A stretch of 11,140 nt of DNA from Roseburia_D sp964388945 (GCA_964388945.1 CAYMCM010000069.1:1-11140), one strand, 5' to 3'; numbered from the stretch's first letter, positions 1-6,408 are shown. Translations and numbers: made by a program. Notes: generated by a model from the sequence alone, not told the origin.

Positions 1-43
1 TCGCCTATCATTATCATAGAAGATCTTATTTACAGACTTTTCT

Positions 44-241
44 TCATAGTCTCGCCTTTACCGTTGCTTTATGGGTAATTATTTTAACTTTTTCCTTTTT
101 AGAACGCATTATTTTAAGCAGAACATCATCTATTCCGTCTGTGTGTTTGCCCTCCGAAATAAGAGCATTTTTCTTTGAAATAAGACTCTCTATTATTAGA
201 CTTCGTTCTTCATCGGTAAGATAAAAATAGAATTTGCTCAT
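44..241 (-). CDS. small conserved-looking mobile-element protein (65 aa), function unknown
   Basis: This encodes 65 residues beginning MSKFYFYLTDEERSLII and ending in a Lys-rich basic tail (KKEKVKII...). The start fits small accessory proteins I associate with integrative elements of gut Firmicutes, but no function is known to me. I prefer the Met at 241, because the family-like sequence begins there, over an upstream in-frame start at 286 that runs through tnpV-derived DNA. No Shine-Dalgarno motif precedes 241, and the ATG lies directly on the end of the broken tnpV. The gene may therefore have lost its own leader in a deletion and be silent or translated by coupling. It is predicted to be soluble, with no membrane segment or signal peptide. 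Confidence 0.5.
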   Translation of the reverse strand: MSKFYFYLTDEERSLIIESLISKKNALISEGKHTDGIDDVLLKIMRSKKEKVKIITHKATVKARL

Positions 242-467
242 ACAGTTTTTCTGCTTGGCTTTCAATGTCGGCAAGGTAACTATCAAGAGTTCCGGCGGTC
301 AGAAAATTGTACTATCTGACTTTGTGATGTTCTTTGAGATACCGTCTGTGTCGCTCGCTCCATACACCGATTTCATAATCGCTTTCGTTCGGCAATGTGA
401 CGCAAGGTAATCTATAATCGCCTTGCAATTCGTATCTTCCGCCTTGTTGTTCAAATAATGTTATCAT
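242..467 (-). pseudogene. tnpV: broken tnpV (transposon-encoded protein TnpV)
   Basis: The ATG at 467 follows a perfect AGGAGG. The translation (LFEQQGGRYELQGDYRLP, then GVWSERHRRYLKEHHKVR) matches the N-terminus of TnpV, a protein of about 120 residues found on Firmicutes transposons. After 51 codons an in-frame TAG at 312-314 sits where the family has a Tyr. The same frame then continues with recognisable TnpV sequence (TAGTLDSYLADIESQAEKLY) until about 240, where homology stops at the start of the next small ORF. The gene therefore has both a nonsense mutation and a C-terminal deletion. The role of TnpV is not established. I am confident about the family and the breakage from memory of the family sequence. 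Confidence 0.7.
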
Positions 468-515
468 AAAAAATCCTCCTGTAATTGAGTTGCTATCATT
501 TTACAGAAGGATTTT
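464..515 (-). promoter_or_regulatory. stem-loop burying the tnpV ribosome binding site, with an 11-codon leader ORF
   Basis: Positions 470-484 and 501-515 form a 15-bp inverted repeat with one mismatch and a 16-nt loop. On the minus-strand transcript the AGGAGG of tnpV lies inside the right arm. An ATG at 499, in the loop, opens an 11-codon reading frame (MIATQLQEDFL) whose TGA overlaps the tnpV ATG as ATGA (464-467). Leader translation could open the stem and couple to tnpV; this is an inference. The stem could also end transcription from dinD, but no clean U-run follows it in the minus direction. Confidence 0.45.
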
Positions 516-563
516 AATTTTTACCAATGTGCGAATTATTCGTCTAACATCAATTTCCCATTT

Positions 564-1133
564 TTAGCCTTTTCTCTCGTGAATGTCATCTACATCAAGT
601 CCGCCATACAATCCCATATAACCGGCGTTTTGAAAAATTGCAAATTCTTCGTTCGTGATAACTCCAGCCTTATGTGCAGTTTCAGCAAGCATTTGATTCC
701 ATTGTTTAATATCTCCTCGTACAACAAGTCTGCGGTTATCCTCGCTTAATTCATTAAAATGGTCTGCCACTTCCTGACGGTATGTTGGAATAGCAAAATA
801 TGTTTGTCCCAGTGCAATCACTTCTTTTCTTGGGTCGCCATTCTGCACTATTAAGTAGCAGGCATATCTTGTCAATTCATAATCAACCAAATCCTTAAAT
901 CCACCTTTGGGCATTTTTGATGTTTTCCTGACCTCGGGAAAACATTCGTATATTGTATGCCCGCTATTTTCACAGGCAATCATAGCACGCTTTATTACCT
1001 TATGAAAATTTTCCCATTTTGTATAATCAAGTGCTATAGCTAGTTCTCTTGCACTCCAATACTCCGAACCATCTTCACGCACTTTTTTAATATCTTCAAA
1101 TCTTTTATATTCTTTCGCTATCAGTTTGCTCAT
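564..1133 (-). CDS. dinD: DinD-like DNA-damage-inducible protein, C-terminally truncated
   Basis: The 189 residues follow E. coli DinD closely from the N-terminus: YWSARELAIALDY, ACENSGHTIYE, YACYLIVQNGDPRKEVIA, GQTYFAIPTYRQE, FAIFQNAGYMGLYGGLD. DinD is known as an SOS-induced protein that interferes with RecA filaments and is about 274 residues long. Here the protein stops just after IHERKG, so the conserved C-terminal third (the DHMGSTELAANLFR-type region) is missing. The start at 1133 has GGAGG seven bases upstream and lies 18 bp after the orphan rlmD tail, so it was probably cotranscribed with it. I see no LexA box nearby. It may be a stable shortened product or a decaying fragment on mobile DNA. 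Confidence 0.75.
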   Translation of the reverse strand: MSKLIAKEYKRFEDIKKVREDGSEYWSARELAIALDYTKWENFHKVIKRAMIACENSGHTIYECFPEVRKTSKMPKGGFKDLVDYELTRYACYLIVQNGDPRKEVIALGQTYFAIPTYRQEVADHFNELSEDNRRLVVRGDIKQWNQMLAETAHKAGVITNEEFAIFQNAGYMGLYGGLDVDDIHERKG

Positions 1134-1151
1134 TTACCTGCCTCCATATTC

Positions 1152-1400
1152 TTATGGAATCATCTTAAAATGTCGTAACGCTTCCTCAAGCAAAATTTCC
1201 TTTTCCGGCGGACATTTCGGTTGTTTTGCATTTTCATCATTTGATTTATGATAACACTCTCGCTCAATGATTCCGTATTTCTGTTTTACCTGTGCAATGT
1301 ATAAAGACGATACTTTTACATTATGCTTTTCAAAAATGTAATCTTTGATTTTCTGATAGGTTGCTTTCGCCTCAGAAGCTGTTAAATCCAACTCATCCAT
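1152..1400 (-). pseudogene. orphan copy of the rlmD C-terminal tail domain
   Basis: The 82 residues (MDELDLTASEAKATY, KVSSLYIAQVKQKYGI, KQPKCPPEKE, ALRHFKMIP) align along their length with the last 80 residues of RlmD at 7818-8060, at roughly half identity by eye. The homology continues upstream of the ATG (IDITVDMDELDL) back to the recombinase stop. It is separated from the recombinase frame only by what looks like a one-base deletion near 1425. There is no Shine-Dalgarno before the ATG, so translation would need reinitiation after the recombinase stop 17 bases away. I read it as the tail of a former rlmD 3' end displaced by the element. The tail's function is unknown to me; the Cys/Pro-rich QP.CP.EKE motif is its most conserved part. 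Confidence 0.7.
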
Positions 1401-1417
1401 ATCAACTGTAATGTCGA

Positions 1418-3106
1418 TTATGCATCAGGCTTTTTTCTAACCAACTTAACAACCGTCTCATCTGTACTTTCATTGTCCCAATCCACTCCGAGTACATTTC
1501 TGCCATTCAGATATATCGGAAATTTAAATCGAAGACCTTTTAATATTCTGCCGTTCTTTTGTTCTTCCTCATAGATAAATACATCGGATAGAAAGCTCTT
1601 TAAAAATGTCTTCTTTTCCAAATCCGTAAATTTATCATACAATTTGTCAAAGAATAAAAGGAACTGGTATACATTATCTTCTGAGATTTTATCCTGCTTT
1701 ATATTATAAAGTCTTGTCGTAACTTCTTCCATGGCATTCTCTATATCCGTAATCTCATCATACAGCTTATCAAGTCGTTCCTGCATGTCATTGTACTTTT
1801 TATCATAATTCTTATCTGATACAGATAAATGATCCATCTGGTCTGCAAGCTTGTTCTTTGCCCCTGTTGTCTGGCTCAATTTGTCTTTTAAACCATCATA
1901 TTCTCTGTCAAGCTCCGTTGTATCAACGCTACCGCCTATCTGCTTTCTGATTTCTTCCTCAAACTTCGGATTCTTCACAAATTTACGGATTATCTCCTCT
2001 ACTGCCGAATTTATCCTGTCTTCATTCCACTGTCTTTTATATGTACAGCGGTATCCATCAACAAGCTTCCTGTGTTTGCAGGCATAATAGAAATAATCCT
2101 TGTAATAGCCTCCGTCTGGATGCTTCTTGCGGTTCACATTGCCATACATACCACTTCCACAGACAGGACACTTAATAATCCCTGATAAAATATGTTCATG
2201 TTCAAGACTATGTGTTTTTACCTGTAATACTCCTGTCTCCTGACGCTTCTTATGAGCCTGGTTCCACATTTCTTCTGATATGATTGCCTCATGTATTCCA
2301 TCATTTAGCATATAATCTTTTTGTTTTACAATATGGTATTCATTTCGTGTTCCCGGAATCTTCTCGTTTTTTCTTCTGCCAAATGCAAGTTTGCCACAAT
2401 ATATCGGATTATCTAACACACCTTTAACAAACGATGTAGAAAAACCTTCTATTGTATTATTCTGACGAAGTTTTTTCTTATAACCACTGTTGTTAAGAAA
2501 TGTAGCTATCGCAGCCATTCCCATCGTTGTATTGACAAATTTGTCATATATAATGCGGATAATCTCGGCTTCATCTTCTGCAATGATAAGTTCACCATTT
2601 ACCAGCTGATAACCATATGGAGCAAAACCACCATTCCATTTACCCTCTCTTGCTTTCTGCTTTCTGCCTTCCATTGTCTGGACAAGGATATTCTCCCGCT
2701 CTATCTCTGCAACCGCAGATAATACAGATATCATCAGCTTTCCAGCATCTTTAGAACTGTCAATTCCATCCTCTACACAGATAAGATTGACTCCATAATC
2801 CTGCATTTTCTGCAATGATGATAAAACATCTGCTGCATTTCTTCCAAATCTTGACAGTTTAAATACTAACACATAATCAACATCATCTTTACCATTTTCT
2901 ATATCCGATAACATCTGTTTAAACTGTGGTCTGCCCTCCACACTTTTACCCGATTTACCCTCATCCGAATATTCCCCAACGATAGACATTTCCTGATAAT
3001 CTGCATATTTTTTAAGTTTATCTTTCTGCGCATCAAGACTGTAACCTTCTACCTGCATGGATGTAGAAACCCTTGTGTATATATAGCATCTCTGCTGTTT
3101 TTTCAT
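1418..3106 (-). CDS. large serine recombinase (site-specific integrase/excisionase)
   Basis: The 562 residues have the large serine recombinase layout. A resolvase-type catalytic domain covers residues 1-150, with YTRVST and nucleophile Ser14, Arg12, and KLSRFGRN at 83-90. A recombinase domain covers about 155-300 (GGFAPYGYQL, LDNPIYCGKLAFGRR). A zinc ribbon has Cys313, Cys316, Cys343 and Cys354, and a charged, coiled-coil-prone segment covers about 395-470. It is expected to catalyse integration and excision through a Ser-DNA covalent intermediate. The ATG overlaps the TGA of the upstream DUF1016 gene (ATGA), so the two are translationally coupled. The last residues (DETVVKLVRKKPDA) are encoded across the putative attachment site and resemble RlmD around its catalytic Glu, so the present C-terminus was probably created by integration. 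All catalytic landmarks are present. Confidence 0.93.
   Translation of the reverse strand: MKKQQRCYIYTRVSTSMQVEGYSLDAQKDKLKKYADYQEMSIVGEYSDEGKSGKSVEGRPQFKQMLSDIENGKDDVDYVLVFKLSRFGRNAADVLSSLQKMQDYGVNLICVEDGIDSSKDAGKLMISVLSAVAEIERENILVQTMEGRKQKAREGKWNGGFAPYGYQLVNGELIIAEDEAEIIRIIYDKFVNTTMGMAAIATFLNNSGYKKKLRQNNTIEGFSTSFVKGVLDNPIYCGKLAFGRRKNEKIPGTRNEYHIVKQKDYMLNDGIHEAIISEEMWNQAHKKRQETGVLQVKTHSLEHEHILSGIIKCPVCGSGMYGNVNRKKHPDGGYYKDYFYYACKHRKLVDGYRCTYKRQWNEDRINSAVEEIIRKFVKNPKFEEEIRKQIGGSVDTTELDREYDGLKDKLSQTTGAKNKLADQMDHLSVSDKNYDKKYNDMQERLDKLYDEITDIENAMEEVTTRLYNIKQDKISEDNVYQFLLFFDKLYDKFTDLEKKTFLKSFLSDVFIYEEEQKNGRILKGLRFKFPIYLNGRNVLGVDWDNESTDETVVKLVRKKPDA
1448..1460. other. probable left attachment site (13-bp direct repeat)
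   Basis: AACAACCGTCTCA occurs here and at 8121-8133 in the same orientation. Read on the minus strand it contains GAG ACG GTT GTT, encoding Glu-Thr-Val-Val, in the frame of the serine recombinase. Flanking bases differ (T at 1461, A at 8134). A recombinase gene lying directly at an element end is the usual arrangement. The exact crossover dinucleotide cannot be told from the sequence. Confidence 0.6.
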
Positions 3107-4173
3107 AGAATGTCATCTCCCTTATCTTTTTCAGACAATGCAGGATGCTGCATATAAAATATTTCTTTCTGCCTTTCTATCTCTGCTTTTAGCTGCTCCT
3201 TTGTTGGCAAATATGTGAGATATTTTGACATAAAAAGTCTGTCGTTATCATGTAGTACGGAATATCTTGCTATATCCTCATCAGTTTCAGCACAAAGTAA
3301 TATTCCCAGTGTAGGATTATCTCCCTCTTTACATTTCAATTCATCATACATCCTGACGTACATATCAATCTGTCCCACATCCTGATGTGTAATCTTCCCC
3401 ATTTTTAAATCAATAAGCACATAGCATTTCAGTTCAATATTATAGAAAACAAGATCAATAAAATAGTCTTCTGTCTCAGTAACGATATGCTGTTGTCTGG
3501 CAACAAAAGCAAATCCCTTTCCCATCTCCATAAGAAAATCTCTGATATGTGTTAAAATAGCAGACTCCAAATCACTTTCAATATAAGAATCTTCATTTTT
3601 GAATCCAAGAAACTCTGCAACAATCGGACTTTTCAGAAGTTCAAATTTATTTTTTTGAGTTTCCGATGTTTTCTGAAACATTTCATTCATGACTTCTTCT
3701 TTCTTTGGTGACTGCATTAATCTGTAATAATACTGTGTGCTGATATTTCTATCTAAAGTTCTTGAGCTCCAGCTTTCCTGTGCTGCTTCATTCATATACC
3801 ACAATCTGGCATTTTCATCTGACACACGTAAAAGTGCTCTAAAATGTGTCCAATTCAAATTGTGAACGCATGCGTTCACAATCTGCTCATCCGGAAAAGC
3901 AAGATAAAATTTGCGAAAATATTGCAAATTTCTTTTTGAAAAGCTTTTTCCATATTCTTTCGTAAGTTCATCTGCTAATGCTTCAATTAAAGCCTGACCA
4001 TATTTTGCTCTTTCTTTTCCCGCCTGTTCCTGCTCCACAATACGCTTCCCCACATGCCAATATGTGAGCACCATAGCCTTATTTGCCGCATTATATGCCA
4101 CTTCACGGCCTGATGAAATAATTTCCCTTATATCGGTAATCACAGCTTGATAGTTAACGATATCATTTGCCAT
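3103..4173 (-). CDS. DUF1016/YhcG-type PD-(D/E)xK nuclease
   Basis: The 356 residues have the DUF1016 architecture. The N-terminal helical domain covers about 5-160 (TYWHVGKRIVEQEQ, SFSKRNLQYFRKFY, NLNWTHFRALLRV). The C-terminal YhcG nuclease-like domain covers about 175-340. A PD-(D/E)xK signature is visible as Asp240 in YFIDLVFY, Asp255-x-Lys257 in VLIDLKMGK, and Gln268 in DVGQIDMYV. Family members often sit near type I restriction genes and recombinases; their exact substrate is not settled. The length is normal and the active site looks complete. The start at 4173 has a GAGG nine bases upstream. The gene overlaps the recombinase by 4 bp, and a likely promoter and palindrome lie upstream. 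It may assist DNA processing by the recombinase or be a remnant of a restriction island. Confidence 0.88.
   Translation of the reverse strand: MANDIVNYQAVITDIREIISSGREVAYNAANKAMVLTYWHVGKRIVEQEQAGKERAKYGQALIEALADELTKEYGKSFSKRNLQYFRKFYLAFPDEQIVNACVHNLNWTHFRALLRVSDENARLWYMNEAAQESWSSRTLDRNISTQYYYRLMQSPKKEEVMNEMFQKTSETQKNKFELLKSPIVAEFLGFKNEDSYIESDLESAILTHIRDFLMEMGKGFAFVARQQHIVTETEDYFIDLVFYNIELKCYVLIDLKMGKITHQDVGQIDMYVRMYDELKCKEGDNPTLGILLCAETDEDIARYSVLHDNDRLFMSKYLTYLPTKEQLKAEIERQKEIFYMQHPALSEKDKGDDIL
3859..3882. repeat. perfect 24-bp palindrome inside the DUF1016 gene
   Basis: Each half reads ATTGTGAACGCA and its exact reverse complement follows without a gap, centred on GCATGC. It encodes residues 98-105 (IVNACVHN), just before the conserved NLNWTHF. 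The inner 18 bp match a second palindrome in the upstream leader at 4242-4259 in 15 of 18 positions, so a shared DNA-binding protein is possible. Confidence 0.7.
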
Positions 4174-4241
4174 TCCATTTTACCTCACTTTCCAGCTCTC
4201 TATAAGAGCCTCTCCAATCCATTACTTTTAAACTATGAAAT

Positions 4242-4259
4242 GTGAACACATGTGTTTAC
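4242..4259. promoter_or_regulatory. operator-like palindrome in the leader of the nuclease-recombinase operon
   Basis: The 18-bp near-palindrome GTGAACACATGTGTTTAC has 16 of 18 symmetric positions. It lies just downstream of the predicted -10 box, where a bound repressor would block initiation. Half-site GTGAA/TTCAC recurs at 3859-3882 and 4642-4654. The binding protein is unknown; the XRE-TPR regulator or the recombinase itself are candidates by proximity only. Confidence 0.45.
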
Positions 4260-4274
4260 TATTGTCCCAACTAA

Positions 4275-4303
4275 ATCTTATCATCATTCCAACCTCTGTT
4301 CAA
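4275..4303 (-). promoter_or_regulatory. probable sigma-A promoter for the DUF1016-recombinase operon
   Basis: On the minus strand, TTGAAC (4298-4303) is followed after 17 bp by TAAGAT (4275-4280). Both match the consensus at four of six positions. The site sits between the terminator of the preceding small gene and the DUF1016 start, leaving a leader of about 95 nt that carries the palindrome and a small GCTCT/AGAGC hairpin (4195-4209). Confidence 0.4.
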
Positions 4304-4330
4304 CCAAAACTTTTTCAAGATAAAATAATT

Positions 4331-4362
4331 AAAAAAGACCCCACTCAATATGAATGAAGTCT
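4331..4362 (-). terminator. Rho-independent terminator after the 67-aa gene
   Basis: On the minus-strand RNA, 4351-4362 pairs with 4336-4347 in a 12-bp stem, including several G-U pairs, with a three-base loop. A run of six U from 4336-4331 follows. It separates the small gene from the promoter of the DUF1016 operon. Confidence 0.7.
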
Positions 4363-4413
4363 CGTAATATATGTATACATCCCATAGCATATTATCTACA
4401 GGATGCCAGCTGC

Positions 4414-4617
4414 CTATGCAGCCTTTTTGTCCAGAAACTGTTTTACTCCACCTAAGTAATAACAGAATCGGTCAAACTGTTTCTGTCTACTTACTTTCTC
4501 GTCATCAATCGAATCCTTGATTATCATACACACCTCTACTTCGTCTTTTATCTCTGGTGCATATTTAATAATCATGTCTGCAAGAAAGCTACAACAGCGT
4601 TCAAAATCCTTGTTCAT
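4414..4617 (-). CDS. 67-aa protein of unknown function
   Basis: This encodes 67 residues (MNKDFERCCSFLADMIIKY, then VCMIIKDSIDDEKVSRQKQ, ending GGVKQFLDKKAA). I recognise no family. It is acidic in the middle, basic at the end, predicted alpha-helical, with an early CC pair and no membrane segment. The start is fixed at 4617 by a perfect AGGAGG seven bases upstream; an upstream in-frame ATG at 4650 lacks such a site. It has its own strong terminator and lies between the XRE-TPR regulator and the nuclease-recombinase pair. An excisionase-like or small regulatory partner is conceivable but nothing in the sequence shows it. Confidence 0.6.
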   Translation of the reverse strand: MNKDFERCCSFLADMIIKYAPEIKDEVEVCMIIKDSIDDEKVSRQKQFDRFCYYLGGVKQFLDKKAA

Positions 4618-4641
4618 TGCCAAGCCTCCTAGTATAATCAT

Positions 4642-4654
4642 GTGAATCATTCAC
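4642..4654. promoter_or_regulatory. 13-bp palindrome upstream of the 67-aa gene
   Basis: GTGAATCATTCAC is a perfect inverted repeat around a central C, next to an AGTATA (TATACT on the minus strand) at 4631-4636. It shares the GTGAA/TTCAC half-site with the two longer palindromes, but with a shorter spacing. The TATACT is too close to the ribosome binding site to be an ordinary -10, so the promoter of this gene is unclear. Confidence 0.3.
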
Positions 4655-4723
4655 TGAAAATATTTTATCGCAAGGCTTGCTAAAATGGAATAGATTTTAC
4701 TGAAATGTAGTTTTCAAATATTT

Positions 4724-5761
4724 CTATCTATCACAGATCAGTTCTTTCCAAGGCTCATACCCTGCCATATAACCAAAGTCTTCTGCGTCTCTGAAGCTTT
4801 CTAACAATTTTTCTTTTACATTCTCAAATACACTACTATCTATATCCTGAAATTTCATATGCTTATATAAACTGGACTCTCTGAAATCATACATTGTATC
4901 AATATTTGCAAGCAACTGCTTTACCACTTTATATGTTCCCTCTACATCTTTTCCCGCACACACAATATCAAGCATTGGCGAATACTCATGATATTTACCC
5001 ATTTCTAATGTACGTGATATTGATTGTACCTTATCTGATAAAAACCTGGCATAGCCAATATCGCCTTCTTGCAGTGCTAGTCCCGCCATCATGGAAAGAA
5101 CCATATTGAATATACTAAACCCTGAAAAAATCACATTTTCATACTTTTCATATGCTTCTTTGGTCTTCCCCTGCTCCTGATACAATCTTCCCTGATAAAA
5201 TTTTTTCATTGGATCATAGCCTGAAAAATAATCCAGATATTTTTCCGCTTTGGCATAATCCTTTTTCCTTAAATAAAAACCAAACAAGGAATCTGCTGCG
5301 TGATGCTTTATTTCATCATTCTCATCGTGCAATGCCATTTCATACCACGCATTAATCTGTTTATCATATTTTTCCGGGTTGTTACATTTTTCCGTTATTC
5401 TTCTTGCATCAAGCATTACCGCAGCCTGCCAGATAAGCATATTGCAATTCGGATACTCCTGTATCAGTTCCAATATCCATTCGTAAGTTTTCTCATATCC
5501 CTCTTCTGAAAGCATCTTGTCCATTTTCCCGATGATTTCTTGAATTTCAACATCTGAAAGTTTTTCATGAAAAGATAGTAATGTATCAAGAGAAATATCT
5601 AAAAGTCTGGCAATCGGTGCCAGTAATTCAATATCCGGCTTGGAATTTCCATTCTCCCACTTATTTACAGCCGGTGTTGTCACTCCTAATCGTTTTGCCA
5701 TTTCTTCCTGTGTCATGCCGACTTCTTTTCTATATCTTTTAATAACACTGCCAATATCCAT
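4724..5761 (-). CDS. XRE-family HTH regulator with TPR-like C-terminal domain
   Basis: The 345 residues open with a classic Cro/C1-type helix-turn-helix (MTQEEMAKRLGVTTPAVNKWENGNSKPDIELLA, given here only to identify it as residues ~16-50), followed by a long helical region. That region has TPR-like pairs (AADSLFGFYLRKKDYAKAEK, QGRLYQEQGKTKEAYEKYEN) typical of ligand- or peptide-sensing XRE proteins in Firmicutes. I chose the third Met, at 5761, because AAGGAG lies nine bases before it; two earlier Mets overlap the ribosome binding site. The gene is transcribed alone from a clear promoter upstream. Relatives often regulate an adjacent transporter, but none is here, so it may control the element or its own gene. 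Confidence 0.85.
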   Translation of the reverse strand: MDIGSVIKRYRKEVGMTQEEMAKRLGVTTPAVNKWENGNSKPDIELLAPIARLLDISLDTLLSFHEKLSDVEIQEIIGKMDKMLSEEGYEKTYEWILELIQEYPNCNMLIWQAAVMLDARRITEKCNNPEKYDKQINAWYEMALHDENDEIKHHAADSLFGFYLRKKDYAKAEKYLDYFSGYDPMKKFYQGRLYQEQGKTKEAYEKYENVIFSGFSIFNMVLSMMAGLALQEGDIGYARFLSDKVQSISRTLEMGKYHEYSPMLDIVCAGKDVEGTYKVVKQLLANIDTMYDFRESSLYKHMKFQDIDSSVFENVKEKLLESFRDAEDFGYMAGYEPWKELICDR

Positions 5762-5803
5762 CTGCATCATCTCCTTAAATATTTCAGAAATTTTTGTATA
5801 CTC

Positions 5804-5832
5804 AGCATATCAGATTCATGTAGATTGCACAA
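5804..5832 (-). promoter_or_regulatory. extended -10 promoter for the XRE-TPR gene
   Basis: On the minus strand, TTGTGC (5827-5832) is followed after 17 bp by TATGCT (5804-5809), with TGA (5810-5812) forming an extended -10. The leader to the start codon at 5761 is about 35 nt. Confidence 0.5.
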
Positions 5833-5869
5833 TTGAACAGCATTTAATATTTAGTCAAATTTCTTAACC

Positions 5870-5889
5870 ATTAGGAAACATATCCTAAT
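5870..5889. promoter_or_regulatory. palindrome upstream of the XRE-TPR promoter
   Basis: ATTAGGA (5870-5876) and TCCTAAT (5883-5889) are a perfect 7-bp inverted repeat with a 6-bp spacer, about 40 bp upstream of the -35 box. It is a candidate operator for an activator or for autoregulation. Confidence 0.35.
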
Positions 5890-5935
5890 TACCATTGGAT
5901 TTTGACTGCTTTCATACTCCTTGGGTTTACGGCTA

Positions 5936-6014
5936 GATACGCATTAGAGATGTCTCCATCCAAATGCTGCCCCAGCAAGGGAATTTTTCCCTTGAACCCT
6001 TTGTTTATTGTATG
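5936..6014. repeat. structured degenerate repeat, copy A (possible oriT-like relic)
   Basis: This part of the gene-free stretch contains two inverted repeats. GCATT...AATGC encloses GATG...CATC (5941-5967), and CAAGGGAA/TTCCCTTG is a perfect 8-bp stem with a 3-base loop (5976-5994). A diverged relative lies at 6282-6368. Dense inverted repeats without coding potential recall transfer origins of mobilisable elements, but no relaxase gene is in the window, so the function is a guess. Confidence 0.35.
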
Positions 6015-6208
6015 TGGGGGCGCTTTTTGCCCCCACTTTACGATTTTGACGGCACTTTTTGCCACCACTTTTATTTTTCTTATTTGCTATTTAAGCTGAT
6101 CAGATTCTTGATTATAAAAAATGGGGGCACAAAATGGAGGCACTATTGAGTTTTGGGGGCGCTTTTCGCCCCCAACTAATGAAAGTGGGGGCACATTCTG
6201 CCCCACTT
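6014..6208. repeat. cluster of G-tract/C-tract hairpin repeats
   Basis: About five related units occur in 200 bp. GTGGGGGC/GCCCCCAC is at 6014-6036. A degenerate GGCACTTTTTGCC is at 6051-6063. Two half-units (TGGGGGCAC, TGGAGGCAC) lie near 6122-6143. TTGGGGGCG/CGCCCCCAA is at 6153-6175, and AAGTGGGG/CCCCACTT is at 6183-6208. The high G+C of the arms contrasts sharply with the surrounding A+T-rich DNA. Repeated end-motifs of an IS21-like or similar transposon, whose coding part has been lost, are one explanation. Tandem binding sites are another. Confidence 0.6.
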
Positions 6209-6408
6209 AGAATATGTTGTTAAAGTATTTTCCCATGCATATAAGTTTGATGTTATCGAATTCTTTATATAGATATTACAAGGTGTACATTAGAGACATT
6301 TCTACCCTCAAATGCATATTGTCAGGTAAGGAAATCTCATCACCCTATAAATCACTATGGCTTACATGCAAACACTATTATAAAGAATTTTTTCTTCTGC
6401 TTGCTACC
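6209..6408. other. gene-free A+T-rich stretch
   Basis: No ORF with family resemblance, ribosome binding site or RNA gene is seen. The stretch contains copy B of the degenerate repeat and ends at the stop codon of the hsdR remnant. With 5771-6208 it forms a 640-bp block without genes. Confidence 0.5.
6282..6368. repeat. structured degenerate repeat, copy B
   Basis: CATTAGAGA (6288-6296) and AAATGC (6310-6315) recur in the same order and nearly the same spacing as in copy A (5942-5950, 5962-5967). The sequence between and after them is weakly similar. The CATT...AATG outer stem is kept, while the CAAGGGAA stem is lost. Confidence 0.3.

Noticed and set aside
3864..3877. LexA/SOS box (GAAC...GTTC) in the intragenic palindrome
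   Set aside because: The Firmicutes SOS box has four bases between GAAC and GTTC; here there are six, and the site lies inside a coding region away from dinD.
4408..4425. GCTGC/GCAGC hairpin followed by TTTTT at the end of the 67-aa gene
   Set aside because: It would terminate only in the plus direction, where no gene reads through, and it overlaps coding sequence; the real terminator is at 4331-4362.
4618..4650. Longer start for the 67-aa gene at 4650
   Set aside because: The extra codons run across the AGGAGG motif and the palindrome; the Met at 4617 has ideal spacing.
6014..6208. CRISPR array
   Set aside because: The units are irregularly spaced, degenerate, internally palindromic and lack uniform spacers; there are no cas genes.
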